Assembly (NCBI GenBank): GCA_033807775.1
Contig: CM066325.1
Location: 16,177,301 to 16,241,300 of the forward strand
From: Saussurea involucrata
Lineage: Eukaryota > Streptophyta > Magnoliopsida > Asterales > Asteraceae
DNA length: 64,000 bases
Direction: 5' to 3'
Each line of letters begins with the position of its first letter. The stretch's first letter is position 1. A model generated the notes under the pieces. That model saw nothing but the letters and a program-made list of their open reading frames with translations. It searched no databases and was not told where the DNA came from. Shown piece after piece: positions 1-11,641 of the stretch. The position numbers were made by a program, and so were the translations under genes.

Positions 1-1084
1 AATCAAACTCAAAATTCCCCCAATTGTGTCACACACACTAATATCCACTTTGCGCATACCTTCTGCATAACAACATACCGGTATCGCTCACGGTTTTGCT
101 ACTACCCGCACGGCATACGCGGAACGCATTCAGACCGCACCCAGTGACACACAAAAGGCCTCGTACACCTTACAACTCTCGCCTTCAAAGTCAAAACTTG
201 ACATCTCAATACTTCCTTAACCCTGAACCTAATTCTTCCTCCAGACATGCCCGACACTCGACAATTGTATTACTAATCACCGAACAAAGATACGGACCCT
301 CGTATTGATGTTACTAAAGTTTACTTTCGACTTTCTCATTGTTCATCTCTCATTTGAATATAATTACCAAAACCACAAACTTTCTCCCAAGGTTTATCCC
401 ACACCTCTCCAATCTTGGAGTTCTTTCTTAGCTTAAAGCGTAATACTCTACGATCTAGCGAGTTCATAGCCTTCATGCATGATAATATAATAAATAACTC
501 AATCCACACTTTTCTCATTTAAATAAATAACATTCGAAACAACGTGAGCACACACGCCCCAATCATTTTCATAACTCCTATGTACTACACAACGATCTCA
601 AAACCGTTTGTCTACAAATTTCCGTAAAACTCAATCTTTCTCAACCCAAAATATTGTTACAACAGTAATATCTTAAATGAAAATCTTTTCATACGACAAA
701 AGTTTAAAATTTATTGTCACAGAACAAACTAATCGTTTCTCACACTCATTTATATGATATCATCAAATCAATACCTTTGTTGGTTATAAAAAGTTTATTG
801 ATCAACACTTTCTTGACCTATTTACTATCATACAACTTTTTATATAAAATAAGAAGTATTTTGCAAGTTGCTAAGCCCCAAAATTTCGTTAGGTAGTGAA
901 ATTGAAATTACCCTTTTTCTTTAAATAAATACCTGCACATACTAATTCATCCTTGAATAAAACTGTTATTTATGCATTTGATTTGAAATCAAGAAAACTC
1001 ATGTAACACACACTAAAACATCATGCACAAATTTTACTCGCAATGAAGGCTATTTACTCAAACAAGGTCAATCGTTTTACTTAC
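1..1084 (-). other. Degenerate internal region of E0 (left part)
   Basis: This stretch is AT-rich and has no ORF above about 80 codons. It belongs to the internal region of E0 because it continues across the Athila insertion into 22004-22626. It is also homologous to the reverse complement of about 47630-48030 in the element at 45086-52990. For example, the plus-strand segment around 735-870 and the minus strand around 47980-47850 share several interrupted matches. No function can be given. Confidence 0.65.
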
Positions 1085-1089
1085 ATAAC

Positions 1090-2557
1090 TGATAGCAGAA
1101 AATCGTATGGTCACAATGTACCCACAGAGGGGGTGCAAGTATACACCACAACTGTGATCGCTATAAGTAATAAAAATGGCAAGTATTTGCCAAGTATCGA
1201 TCCCACAACGACTGAACTACTGAGAATCAGAGAATGTCACGAACTTCTTTTCACAAGTCTCGGTTTGAAAATATTGTTGGTTTGTTGAAAAATAATTAAA
1301 CTCTTGAATAATTAAAAAAATGGGTATGGATGTGAATTCCCTTGAGATTTTTGTAGTAACGAAATGGTTAGTTGCTTTGTAGGACGAAATATTTATAAAA
1401 AGCCCGATCTCTCGAAATGAATGCGATTTATAGACCGGTCCTACAAAGTTTCCATAAAATTTCCATTGTTACCACTCTCGATTTCGCCGAATTAATTAAG
1501 TTTGACTCTAAACGTCAAGTTCTACCAATATGGAGATTTACACCCAAATCTCTTTGTGATATAAATCTCGACCGGCGTTTGAACCTTAATAATTCATACA
1601 AAACCCGCCTCTCGACGTGGTTATCAAAGACTCTCTCAAATCTTTGTGCATCACTTAAGCCGTATGTCAAATCCGCCCCTCTCGAGGTCTAAGATCTAAT
1701 ATTAACACATAAAAGTGATCGGCTTATCTGCGTTGAGTTTAAGTCCCGACTCAAGTGACCAATCTCGAGAGTTCGTAACAAATGGCCACACCCAAGTGTT
1801 GCCTACTAGTCTCAAGTTTATTCACATCCACACCCGAGGGGTGCTTAGCTCATAATTAAATTAAACGACATAATAATATAAAAGAAATGCATAATAATTA
1901 CTTGCATAAAATTAAAGATGCGATGGAATTTAAAGTACAATGCAAGAAATTAACTAGAACTAATTAAAAGCTAGATAACTATTAACTAGAAAGCAATAAA
2001 TTGTTAACTAATAAATCAAGTAAAAGCTAGAGAATTAAATTAACTACTACAAAGCTCTTAAATTAAGCAAGAAGAAATTAACTATGTCAAAGCAAATAAA
2101 GAAAGCTGGAAATTTTGATGCTTTCCAAATGATGCTGGAAGATGATGTTGGAAGATGATGCCAAATGATCCCAAGTCTTCTTCTTTTATAGCTTTGAGAT
2201 TGTGTAATACCCAATGGTTAAAACCCAATACCACCACTTCAGCCCCTGGTTTTGCTGAGCTCTGCTGTCCAAGAATGCCAGCCCATAGTTGTCCTTTATT
2301 ACCCAGTTAAAAGCTTTGTCCACTGGGTAAAAGTATTATCCGCCCTTCCCACAGTGAGCACACGCTGCCCACAGTGGGCACATTCTGTCCATTGTCCGAG
2401 AGTGCAGAAAAATCCCAAGAAAATTAAACTTTTGAAACAGGTCATCTTTTTTCCACATTTTAGACCAAACGAAGGGGAAAGAAGCAAAGTGGGTATAAAA
2501 ATGATATATAATCCTAGAAAAAGAGTAATAATAAACTCTCAAAAATGAGAGTTATCA
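1090..2557 (-). repeat. 3' LTR of the Athila-type element
   Basis: The segment starts TGATAGCAG and ends GTTATCA, giving the short terminal inverted repeat TGATA/TATCA. It is near-identical to 20531-21998 and of exactly the same length (1468 bp). Differences seen include positions near 1208, 2149, 2347 and 2442-2449. The preceding ATAAC is the target-site duplication. Confidence 0.95.
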
Positions 2558-2572
2558 CACCCCCAAACTTAA
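2558..2572 (-). promoter_or_regulatory. Polypurine tract of the Athila-type element
   Basis: Read on the minus strand, AAGTTTGGGGGTG directly abuts the 3' LTR (TGATAAC...). This is the position and composition of the plus-strand primer of Athila/Tat retrotransposons. Confidence 0.85.
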
Positions 2573-2755
2573 GGTTTTGCTTGTCCTCAAGTAAAAGAAA
2601 TAAAAGAAAAAGAATTTTTACGGAGGGAGAGAAGACGACTTACAAACATGCTTGAATGATTTCTCAGAGTGTGTACTTCTTCCCTTCTTGACTACTTGTC
2701 GGAACTTTGATCAGTAGGACTTTTCGGGTTAATGTTTGTGGCTAAAAAAAATAAT

Positions 2756-2770
2756 CCCCCCCAAACTTGA
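2756..2770 (-). other. Second polypurine-tract-like sequence
   Basis: The minus strand carries TCAAGTTTGGGGGGG, almost the same as the terminal polypurine tract, about 200 bp internal to it. It could be an auxiliary priming site or a remnant of a duplicated tract. Confidence 0.5.
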
Positions 2771-3001
2771 ACTAGACTACAAAAGGAATTTGGATATATC
2801 TTTGTTGCTCTTCCTTTGAGTTCTATTTCAGTCACAAAACCCAAGCTTTTTGATTTTTTCATTTTTCACGCTTTTTGGGTTGTGCTTTTCCTTCCAATTT
2901 TTCGAAGGTTGCCTTCCAATTTTTCGAAGACTATTATTTATTTATTTGTTTTTTTTTCTAATTTTTTTTGGATCATCAAAAGTGATGATCAATGCTATTT
3001 T

Positions 3002-3019
3002 CCCCACCCCCAAACTTGA
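3002..3019 (-). other. Third polypurine-tract-like sequence
   Basis: The minus strand reads CTTCAAGTTTGGGGGTGGGG, again matching the terminal tract. It lies about 245 bp from the second copy. Confidence 0.5.
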
Positions 3020-3599
3020 AGATGGACAATGTCCACATTGGCTCTGTAAACGGCTCGGTTGTGGGAACGAAGGGAAAAGTGTTTAGGCCAAGCAAGAGGG
3101 CCTACGTCCTCTCAAAATTACCTACGCGTAGTCAAGTAAAGTCGAAGTACCTGAAAAATGATAAGAATCACAATAAAAATTTCAAGCAAACACACACATC
3201 ATCGATTTAAACATAACCCGCAAGTGATACACAAAAGGCGGGAATGCAAGGTTACGAGTGTTTAAACAAACCCAAAAGAGGAATTAAAGCAATAATGTTT
3301 AAAAAGGATGATTAGTTTCAAAAGTCATTTTTTTCGGAGGAGGTACCAACGGTGGTTTGGACAGCCATGGCAGATAAAGATGGTGGAAAGCGGCGGAGAT
3401 GGCAGGCACGTCGGCGGTGGTGAACGGAGGCGGTTTCGACGATCATGGAGGCGTCCGACTACGGAGTAGCAGCGACATTTATGGCTGCCGGATGTGTCGA
3501 CGACAGTTGCGAGATGTTCAGCGGCGGTAGCAGCAGCGGTCGTGGTGATGGGTTGACCGGCAACAGCGGCGGCGTGGCGGTGATGAGTTCAGCGGTGGA

Positions 3600-5711
3600 T
3601 GTAACACCCTAGATTTTTACCATAAGGTGCCACGTAAATTTCCTTAATAAAACATTTATTTACTCAAAACTTAAACACTAATAAAGTCGTATTACAGCGG
3701 AAGTCTCACAATAATTAAATCGTAAATTAAAATCCCAAAAATTAACCCGTCCCATACCGGGTTACAATACATAACATTTCATGTAATAAAATCTAGACAT
3801 TTTATTCAAAAGAAGCTTGATGCATTTATCTCCTATGCGAGTCCTTTGCCTTTGTCCATCTTTGAACTTCCGGCCCCTGAGATGCATACTAATAGTCAGC
3901 TTGATAAAGCTCAGTGAGTTCATGGTTTCATGCACAAATCATACGTCTCATCATGCATAAAACAAAAATACCCAAATGAAAATAGTATGCACAATATTCA
4001 AGGCCCTTTTAAATAATAACGAGATCTCTTTAATCAAATCGTCGGGTTAGGGTCTTACTGTCGTCGGCGTTTCCCCGGGTTATACGGCTCTCCCTTGTCC
4101 GGTCACCCATCCCTAGGAGATGCCATCCCTTACGACGTATCAACCCATTCCCATACCCGACTAAAATAATGACCCATTTCACACATGCTAAATAATGTTT
4201 AAAAAGACATATAAACAATTAGCATGCAACCATAATCACAATTCACATACATGTATCAAGCCCATAAACATGTATATAAAAATAACATAATGCTCAAATA
4301 ATTTTTACATAAGCATGCATCCCAGTTAAAGTCTCATGAAAACTCACCTTGACTTGGTGCGATTGCAATCGTCACTTGGTAGCTCTCGACCCTACACATA
4401 CCGTAATAAATATTCTAATTATTCCCTTTATATATATATATATATATATATATCCCTTAACAACCTCCAAATTTCTTTTAGTTTCTGATTAATCTTTTAA
4501 GTGACAAGGATTTTCAACTTCTGACCCAATTGCAGTAGGTATAAGGAAGTATTAGATGTGTATGGATAAACATATAAATATATATAAAACTATCACGTCA
4601 CCTCAGCCACCCCTCATAATATGTCTATATATATATATATATTTTATCACATCAATCTCAACAAACCTCCAAGGACAAGGAAATTAATTCAAGGAATAAA
4701 ATATAATTTCCTTTAATCTTATATCATCCTTTAAACTTTGCTGCAGGAATTGATATATATATATATATATATATTCGTGTATATATATATATATACCATG
4801 GAGGCATGGTCTTATGACCCATCTTCTTCACTTCTCCATCTTGCCCATAAGCCAAAAAGAAAGGATTGGCCACTGCCGTATTTAAGTTTCGAGCGATCGA
4901 ATTTTGCTCGATCGTTTTGTGTTGATTTTTGTTTCTAACTCAGCCCTCTACAGTCATATATGTGTTCTTCGGATTAGTCGAGACTAACAGAGAACGACAC
5001 AGTTTCGACCACCCCCAGTTTCACTACTACCGCTCGAGGTGACGACTATTATAAGCCTGCAGTTTTACGGTTGTTCTTGCAACTAAGTGACCTTGCCGAC
5101 CTCATCGTTAAGTGGTTTTACATATTGATAAAATGTTAACCGAAACTTAAACGTAATATATTACCTGTGTCGTTACTTGAATGTCGAACGAAACTCGAAC
5201 TCTCTCCCCCGACTTGCTGCCTCTTTCACCAGTTTTCTTTCTTCCTCCTATGGTCTGTGTATTTATATACGCCAATTTCTATATATTTTTGGAATGAAGA
5301 ACTTTGCTCCCTAATATAATAAATTTGATTTACCTATAATTTGGCAAGTGGAATCACACCACTGATTTTGCCAAACTTTCTGTAGTAATCATTTTCTTTT
5401 TAAATTTTCTTTCCTCAACAGTGCGAACCATGTATTTGCGTATAGAGAAAAGAAAATTATGGAGGTAATATATACATGTATATACACCTTCCATGTATAT
5501 ATATATCCCATTTCTCTTGCTTATTATACCACCAAAACTTCCAAGATTTCCAATATCATTTAGTATCAAACGACACCCATAATGATAATAATAATTATTA
5601 TTAGTAGTAATAGTAATAATAATAATAATAAGTAACAATCACAATAATAAACGAACCCTCTAGTCATTAATATCATACTTATTTCAAAATGCCTTTATTT
5701 TGGGTGTTACA
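3600..5711 (-). repeat. 3' LTR of the Tekay element
   Basis: The segment begins TGTAACACCC and ends GGTGTTACA, a perfect 8-base or longer terminal inverted repeat, and is 2112 bp long. The partner at 12017-14149 is 2133 bp. The net 21-bp difference is accounted for by a TA tract (4429-4453 here, 12846-12894 there) and one AAT unit near 5625. Confidence 0.96.
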
Positions 5712-5735
5712 ACTCTCTCCCCCTTAAAAAAAAAC
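5712..5735 (-). promoter_or_regulatory. Polypurine tract of the Tekay element
   Basis: On the minus strand a purine run (AAGGGGGAGAGAGTT) abuts the 3' LTR and is preceded by a T-rich stretch. This is the expected plus-strand primer. Confidence 0.85.
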
Positions 5736-5752
5736 AGATTTCGTCCCCGAAA

Positions 5753-8700
5753 TCACACATCGTTGAATAGTTGTGGGTACTTGGATTTCATGTCCATCTC
5801 CGGCTCCCATGTCATTTCTGATCCCTTGTGAAATTTCCATTTGACGAGGACCAGTGGAATGGTCTTGTTCCGTAACCTCTTTACTTTTCTATCCAACACT
5901 TGAATTGGTTCTTCGACATAGCTTAACTTTTGATTAATCTCAACATCTTTCAATGCCACCGTCGCTGATTCCTCAGCTAAGCACTTTCTCAAGTTTGACA
6001 CGTGGAACGTGTCATGAATTCCTTGTAATTCTTCGGGTAGCTTCAAACGATAGGCCACTGCCCCCACCTTTGCTAAAATATCGAATGGCCCTACATACCT
6101 TGGGCTTAACTTCCCACGTTTACCGAAACGAACCACTCCCTTCCAGGGTGATATCTTAAGCATCACCCGGTCTCCCACTTGAAACTCTAAAGGCTTACGC
6201 CTTTTATCCGCATAGCTTTTCTGTCGGTCTTGCGCGATCTTTATCCTTTCCCTAATCTGTACTATCTTATCAGACGTTTGCTGGACTAAGTCTGGTCCAG
6301 TCAATTGCCTTTCCCCAATGTTTGTCCAACATAAGGGTGTTCTACACTTTCGACCGTATAAGGCTTCGAAAGGTGCGGCCTTAATGCTTGAATGATAGCT
6401 ATTGTTGTATGCAAATTCTACTAATGGTAAGTGGTTGTCCCAACTACCCCCAAAATCGATAGCGCAAGCCCTTAACATATCCTCGAGTGTTTGTATCGTC
6501 CTTTCACTCTGGCCATCGGTTTGTGGGTGATAGGCGGTACTTAAGTTCAAACGAGTCCCCATTTCTTGTTGGAAGCTTGCCCAAAATCTTGATGTGAATC
6601 TTGCATCCCTATCTGAGACGATTGATATCGGCACACCATGTCTGGACACTATCTCGTTGACATACAATTGCGCCAACTTCTCCAACGTATATTTTTCACT
6701 GATAGGTAGGAAGTGAGCAGACTTCGTCAATCGATCAACAATTACCCAAATCGCATCGTGTCCCTTCACCGTCTTTGGTAGTTTGGTAACAAAATCCATT
6801 GTTATCATATCCCACTTCCATACTGGTATTTCCATTTGTTGCAACATTCCCGATGGTTTTTGGTGTTCCGTCTTCACTTGTAGGCAAGTCAAGCACTTCC
6901 CCACATACTCCGCTACTGACTTCTTCATTCCGGGCCACCAATAGCTCTCCTTTAAATTTTTGTACATTTTATCGCCACCCGGGTGCATGGTATACTTAGA
7001 CTTATGTGCCTCGTCTAGTATCTTGCTCCTCAAATCACCCAAGTTAGGAATCCATACTCGATCCCCAAGTCTGTATACCTTGTCTACTCCAACTGTTAGT
7101 GACTTAATTTGCCCCACCATCCTTTCCTTCTTAATATTTTCGCCAAGCAAAGCCTCCCTCTGAGCATCCTGAACTTGGTCTATCAAGTCCACCTTTAGGT
7201 CCATCCACATGGCCCGTACTCGGATGGGCTCAACCCTTTCCTTCCTACTTAAAGCGTCTGCTACTACATTCGCCTTGCCTGGATGATAATGGATTTCACA
7301 ATCGTAATCCTTGAGAAGTTCCATCCACCTTCTCTGTCTCATATTCAATTCCTTCTGATCAAAAAGATACTTTAGGCTCTTATGATCTGTATAGATCATA
7401 CACCTTGTACCATATAGGTAGTGTCTCCAGATCTTCAGTGCGAACACCACCGCTGCTAATTCCATATCATGGGTTGGGTATTTCTTCTCATGCTCCTTTA
7501 ATTGTCGTGATGCATAAGCGATCACCTTACCCCGTTGCATCAGTACGCAACCCAAACCCATCTTAGAAGCGTCACTGTAGACAACAAAGTCTTCTATTCC
7601 TTCTGGTAAGGCCAGAACCGGCGCACTGCTCAATTTGTCCTTGAGTGTCCGAAATGCTTCTTCTTGCTTTTCTCCCCATTCAAATTTTACTGACTTCTTT
7701 GTCAACTTTGTCATAGGCGTTGCTATTTTGGAGAAATCCTGGATAAACCTCCGATAATAGCCTGCCAAGCCAAGAAAGCTTCGGATTTCTGACGCTGATT
7801 TTGGCGACTTCCAATCCCTGACTGCTTCTACTTTTGCCGGGTCCACCTTAATTCCTTCTGAGTTGACTACATGACCGAGGAATTGTACCTCTTGTAACCA
7901 AAATTCACATTTTGAGAATTTGGCATATAACTTTTCCCTCGTCAGTAATTCTAGAATAATCCTTAGATGTTTCTCGTGCTCTTCTTCGGTTTTCGAGTAG
8001 ATAAGGATGTCGTCAATAAATACAATGACGAACTTGTCCAAATACGGACCGCATACCCTATTCATCAGATCCATGAATGCTGCCGGTGCATTTGTCAGTC
8101 CAAATGGCATTACTACAAACTCGTAATGACCATATCGTGTTCTAAAAGCAGTCTTTGGCACGTCCTCTTCTCGAACTTTCAGTTGGTGGTAGCCTGACCT
8201 TAAATCAATCTTCGAGAAGTGTCTGGCCCCTTGTAATTGATCAAATAAGTCATCGATCCTTGGCAATGGGTATCTATTCTTGATTGTGAGCTTATTAAGC
8301 TCGCGATAATCAATGCACATCCGCATTGAGCCATCCTTCTTCTTGACAAAAAGGATTGGCGCTCCCCATGGCGACGAACTTGGTCTGATAAACCCTTTGT
8401 CCATCAGCTCTTGAAGTTGTTTCATCAACTCTTGCATCTCCGTTGGGGCTAACCGATACGGTGCGCGTGCGACAGGAGCCACACCTGGCATCAGGTCAAT
8501 ACGGAACTCCACCTGGCGTTCCGGTGGTAGTCCCGGTAAGTCGTCCGGGAAAACCTCCGGGTATTCTTTCACCACTGGTACCTCTTGTACCGTTTTGTTT
8601 TCCAACTTAGCGTCGATGGCATACGCTAGATAAGCGATGCATCCTTTCCGAAGACACTTGTTTGCCTTTATTGTGGTGATGATTCCCATACTACCCCTTC

Positions 8701-10453
8701 TCCGATCCCCATAGACATGAACCGTTTGCCCTTCTGGAGTCTGAATCTTGATCATCTTTTGGTGACACACAATTTGCGCCTGGTTTTCGGATAACCAGTC
8801 CATCCCTAAGACCACATCAAAACCCCCTAAGCGCATAGGCATCAGCCTAACAGGTAATTCTCTACCGTCTATACAGATCGTGCATCCATTAATGATTTCA
8901 TCTACCTTAACCTGATTACCTTCAGCGGTTTCTACCATGTAGCTCTTCCCTAGTCTACAGGCGTCTTTATTCAAATAGTGGCGGAAAGTAGAAGAAACGA
9001 AACTATTATTTGCACCCGAATCAAACAACACATGAGCATAGACATTGTTTACGAGAAACATACCTGATACGACGTCAGGAGACTCCCTAGCCTCCTCCAA
9101 GGTCATGTTGTATGCTCGTCCTGGTGCTTTTGGTGGTTCCTTCTTCTTTTCCAATCCCTTCCCTGATCCGTTACCCAAAGCCTTAACATTGCTCATTGTA
9201 CCCTTCTGGATCTTAGGGCACTCAGGTCGTAGATGTCCAGATGCACCACATTCATAGCAAGATTTGTTTTCAGTACACTCCCTTGATGTGTGCCCGGGTT
9301 TTCCGCATCGATAACACGTCACTTTTCCTACCCAGCACTCTCCCTTGTGTCTTCGATTGCATTTGGTGCACTGAGGGATAGTGAACTCCTCGTTTTGTGC
9401 CTTCACATGTGTCGTTACCCCTTTGGATTTCTTTGTCATCTTACTTGTGCCTTCCCATTTTCTCTTGGCATCCCTCCTTTCCCCAGTTGCCTTGGCGTTA
9501 TTCTCCTCAGCAACAGTTGCCATCTCCACAGCTTGAACAAACGTGGTTGGTTTGGTCATATCAACATATTGTTTTATCTCTATCCTTAGACCATCCTTAA
9601 ATCGGTCAATCTTTCTTTGCTCAGTTGCCACTTGATAACTAGCAAACCTAGCCTTTTCCAAAAATTCATTCACATACTCTTGAACTGATGACGATCCTTG
9701 CTCCAACCTCAAAAATTCCGACTCTAACTTCTTCACCTCTGATTGGGTGCAATACTTATCCATCAACATTTTCTTCATATGCTCCCAGGTTAAGGTAGCA
9801 ATGTCCTCATCCCCTCGAATGGCGCATTCCATTTCCCACCAATGAAGAGCTGAATCCCCAAAGGTGGTAGCAGCATAAGTCACCTTTTGTTCTTCCGAAC
9901 ACTTGCAGATCTTAAAGCAGCTCTGCATTTTGGTCACCCAATTCATCAGGGCAACTGGACCCTCAACTCCTTTAAACTCCTTTGGGCGAGTGCTACTAAA
10001 GGTTTTGTAACTGCAACCCCCTTCCTTATCTTGTGGTACCACCTTCGATTTTTCGGGCGATTCAACTTTGTCTTTGACTGATACTTCCATTCTCTCAGTA
10101 GTTCGAGAATTAACCACCGTTTTCTCCTTTTGGGTGCTTGCCTCTTCCTCTTCTTCGGCGTCCTTGAATCTGTCACCAAACATATCCCTTAGCATATTTG
10201 GAAGGGTATTTTGGAGAACTTGAGTCAATCTTTCGGTTATTGCTTCTTCAGTGAGAACGTTTTCTCCCCTCACATTTCCTTCTCGTACGCTACGGGTAGC
10301 CGAGCTTGCACGCACAGAAAGAGTCGCACTTGAACTTGCGGTTGTACCACGACCTCGACCGCGACCGCGACCACGACCCCTTCCGGTTGGTAGTGGCTGT
10401 TTGCCATCTCCCTCCTTGGTAGTAGTGTTTCTTGCGGATCCACGTGAGACCAT
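5753..10453 (-). CDS. gag-pol: Intact Gag-Pol polyprotein of the Tekay-type chromovirus
   Basis: A single 1566-residue ORF encodes everything needed for retrotransposition. An RG-rich N-terminus (about 23-36) is followed by a Gag capsid domain (about 150-330) and two CCHC zinc knuckles (about 380-415). The aspartic protease has DSGA near 474. The reverse transcriptase carries FIDDILIYS near 809. RNase H starts near 954 (SDAS) with TDHKSLKYLF later. The integrase has an HHCC finger at about 1150-1190 and D, D and E residues near 1218, 1278 and 1313. The C-terminus (about 1515-1566) has the shortened chromodomain typical of Tekay elements (LDRKVKRLRNK, then TWEPE). The start is the ATG at 10453, just upstream of the RG tract. 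The ORF is uninterrupted and the product should act in cytoplasmic virus-like particles and then in the nucleus. Confidence 0.96.
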   Translation of the reverse strand: MVSRGSARNTTTKEGDGKQPLPTGRGRGRGRGRGRGTTASSSATLSVRASSATRSVREGNVRGENVLTEEAITERLTQVLQNTLPNMLRDMFGDRFKDAEEEEEASTQKEKTVVNSRTTERMEVSVKDKVESPEKSKVVPQDKEGGCSYKTFSSTRPKEFKGVEGPVALMNWVTKMQSCFKICKCSEEQKVTYAATTFGDSALHWWEMECAIRGDEDIATLTWEHMKKMLMDKYCTQSEVKKLESEFLRLEQGSSSVQEYVNEFLEKARFASYQVATEQRKIDRFKDGLRIEIKQYVDMTKPTTFVQAVEMATVAEENNAKATGERRDAKRKWEGTSKMTKKSKGVTTHVKAQNEEFTIPQCTKCNRRHKGECWVGKVTCYRCGKPGHTSRECTENKSCYECGASGHLRPECPKIQKGTMSNVKALGNGSGKGLEKKKEPPKAPGRAYNMTLEEARESPDVVSGMFLVNNVYAHVLFDSGANNSFVSSTFRHYLNKDACRLGKSYMVETAEGNQVKVDEIINGCTICIDGRELPVRLMPMRLGGFDVVLGMDWLSENQAQIVCHQKMIKIQTPEGQTVHVYGDRRRGSMGIITTIKANKCLRKGCIAYLAYAIDAKLENKTVQEVPVVKEYPEVFPDDLPGLPPERQVEFRIDLMPGVAPVARAPYRLAPTEMQELMKQLQELMDKGFIRPSSSPWGAPILFVKKKDGSMRMCIDYRELNKLTIKNRYPLPRIDDLFDQLQGARHFSKIDLRSGYHQLKVREEDVPKTAFRTRYGHYEFVVMPFGLTNAPAAFMDLMNRVCGPYLDKFVIVFIDDILIYSKTEEEHEKHLRIILELLTREKLYAKFSKCEFWLQEVQFLGHVVNSEGIKVDPAKVEAVRDWKSPKSASEIRSFLGLAGYYRRFIQDFSKIATPMTKLTKKSVKFEWGEKQEEAFRTLKDKLSSAPVLALPEGIEDFVVYSDASKMGLGCVLMQRGKVIAYASRQLKEHEKKYPTHDMELAAVVFALKIWRHYLYGTRCMIYTDHKSLKYLFDQKELNMRQRRWMELLKDYDCEIHYHPGKANVVADALSRKERVEPIRVRAMWMDLKVDLIDQVQDAQREALLGENIKKERMVGQIKSLTVGVDKVYRLGDRVWIPNLGDLRSKILDEAHKSKYTMHPGGDKMYKNLKESYWWPGMKKSVAEYVGKCLTCLQVKTEHQKPSGMLQQMEIPVWKWDMITMDFVTKLPKTVKGHDAIWVIVDRLTKSAHFLPISEKYTLEKLAQLYVNEIVSRHGVPISIVSDRDARFTSRFWASFQQEMGTRLNLSTAYHPQTDGQSERTIQTLEDMLRACAIDFGGSWDNHLPLVEFAYNNSYHSSIKAAPFEALYGRKCRTPLCWTNIGERQLTGPDLVQQTSDKIVQIRERIKIAQDRQKSYADKRRKPLEFQVGDRVMLKISPWKGVVRFGKRGKLSPRYVGPFDILAKVGAVAYRLKLPEELQGIHDTFHVSNLRKCLAEESATVALKDVEINQKLSYVEEPIQVLDRKVKRLRNKTIPLVLVKWKFHKGSEMTWEPEMDMKSKYPQLFNDV

Positions 10454-10736
10454 ACTTGACTTGACTTGACTATAGTAGGGTAATGTTAAAATCTAAGTGT
10501 TAGATATGTGGAACAATTAAGAAGACCAACATTACTATTTCCAAATCACACAATATCATTCATATATTAATAATTCAAGAGAGAGATGGTTATTACATAT
10601 TCCCGTTATAAATATCAAAATTCGGGATTTCCAAGCTACAATTCAAAGATAACTATCAAAAAAAAAAACATCTCGGGCTAAACATTGATCTAAAATACTA
10701 CAAAATCTCTCTCTTTCTCGATAGCTAACACCATTC
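10454..10736 (-). other. Spacer between coiled-coil ORF and gag-pol in the Tekay element
   Basis: This 283-bp AT-rich stretch contains no ORF. It separates the end of the upstream ORF from the gag-pol ATG and could serve as part of the leader for internal initiation or splicing. Nothing else is recognisable. Confidence 0.5.
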
Positions 10737-11504
10737 TTAAGGCCCCTCAGGAAGGTAAGGGTCTCTGATTGACTGTGCGAAGGTCACTGACGGCTTAAAC
10801 TTCCACAATGGACTCATGCTTGGGCCCATCTTGAAGGTGTGGACCCAGGCCGTAAGATAACCTTTCACCAATCCCGTGTACTCACACGTCACCATCTTGT
10901 AGAAACGGGTCCTATCCTTCATTCGAGTTCGCCAAGATCGAGCGAGAATCCCCCGTTCCTGTGCTAACATTAACTTCAAAAGATCCCTCTCCCCCTGCAG
11001 ATTGTCTCTCTCAGTTAACACCTTAAAGTTAGCCTGTTGCAAATTGTAGAGCATACTCTTGGTCCGATCGTTGTCCCAACGCGAGTAGGCCAACTTATCC
11101 CTCAACTCTACCACCTTTTCTTGAGCAGTCTCTAACTCTCCTTGGGACATGGACAGCCTATCCTTCAACTCGCCAATCTCTCCTTGTAAAGTCTCTATCT
11201 TTTCTTTCATTTCATAGGTCTTAGGGGAACTTGGAGTGTAATCCTCAGATGGATCATACGAGGACTCTCTATGGCATGGTGCACGAGATGACGGATCTCC
11301 GGAGTTAGTTAGGTGGTTACCCTTGGTCTTGTGACCTGAACTGTGACCGCCACTATGGTTCGTGACAGAGTGACGGCTACCCACTGATCCCCCGTTCGGG
11401 CCTAACCCAAACGACATACTTTGTCCCGGCACTCTCCGTCCTCCGGCCCCACGCCCGCGTCCCCTTCCACGATTAACGAACCTAGTACGGATTGTATGCA
11501 CCAT
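10737..11504 (-). CDS. Extra coiled-coil ORF upstream of gag in the Tekay element
   Basis: The ORF encodes about 255 residues from the ATG at 11504 (MVHTIRTRFVNRGRGRGRGA). An in-frame extension to 11573 lacks an ATG. The N-terminal third is basic, then Gly/Ser/His-rich. The middle (about residues 95-190) is a heptad-like coiled coil with repeated Glu/Leu/Lys spacing. The C-terminus has a compact Trp/Tyr-containing segment. It lies on the same strand between the primer-binding site and gag-pol, and the reading frame is intact in a very young element, which suggests it is translated. I recognise no known domain. Its RG-rich start resembles that of the Gag ORF. A role in RNA binding, particle assembly or regulation is possible but unproven. 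Confidence 0.6.
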   Translation of the reverse strand: MVHTIRTRFVNRGRGRGRGAGGRRVPGQSMSFGLGPNGGSVGSRHSVTNHSGGHSSGHKTKGNHLTNSGDPSSRAPCHRESSYDPSEDYTPSSPKTYEMKEKIETLQGEIGELKDRLSMSQGELETAQEKVVELRDKLAYSRWDNDRTKSMLYNLQQANFKVLTERDNLQGERDLLKLMLAQERGILARSWRTRMKDRTRFYKMVTCEYTGLVKGYLTAWVHTFKMGPSMSPLWKFKPSVTFAQSIRDPYLPEGP

Positions 11505-11641
11505 TTTCCTACAACCACAAGAAAACACTAAGTCACGGATCGATAAAATCAAACTTAGTCGAAATGCACACAATAATACTAACGACCTCCCAAGTTTAAG
11601 CTTAGGCTAAAAGAATCATTAACCTATTTCTCTTAAACTAC

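Larger units (their letters stand above)
2558..3594 (-). other. 3' non-coding region of the Athila-type element
   Basis: This segment lies between the 3' LTR and the nested Tekay insertion and continues the region downstream of pol at 14155-15002. It carries no convincing ORF on the minus strand. A G+C-rich block at 3330-3594 has codon-like triplet periodicity but is broken by stops. The polypurine tract next to the LTR and two further look-alikes are listed separately. Confidence 0.7.

Noticed and set aside
4030..4218. 62-codon ORF present in both Tekay LTRs (also 12447-12635)
   Set aside because: Its duplication reflects LTR identity and no domain is visible.
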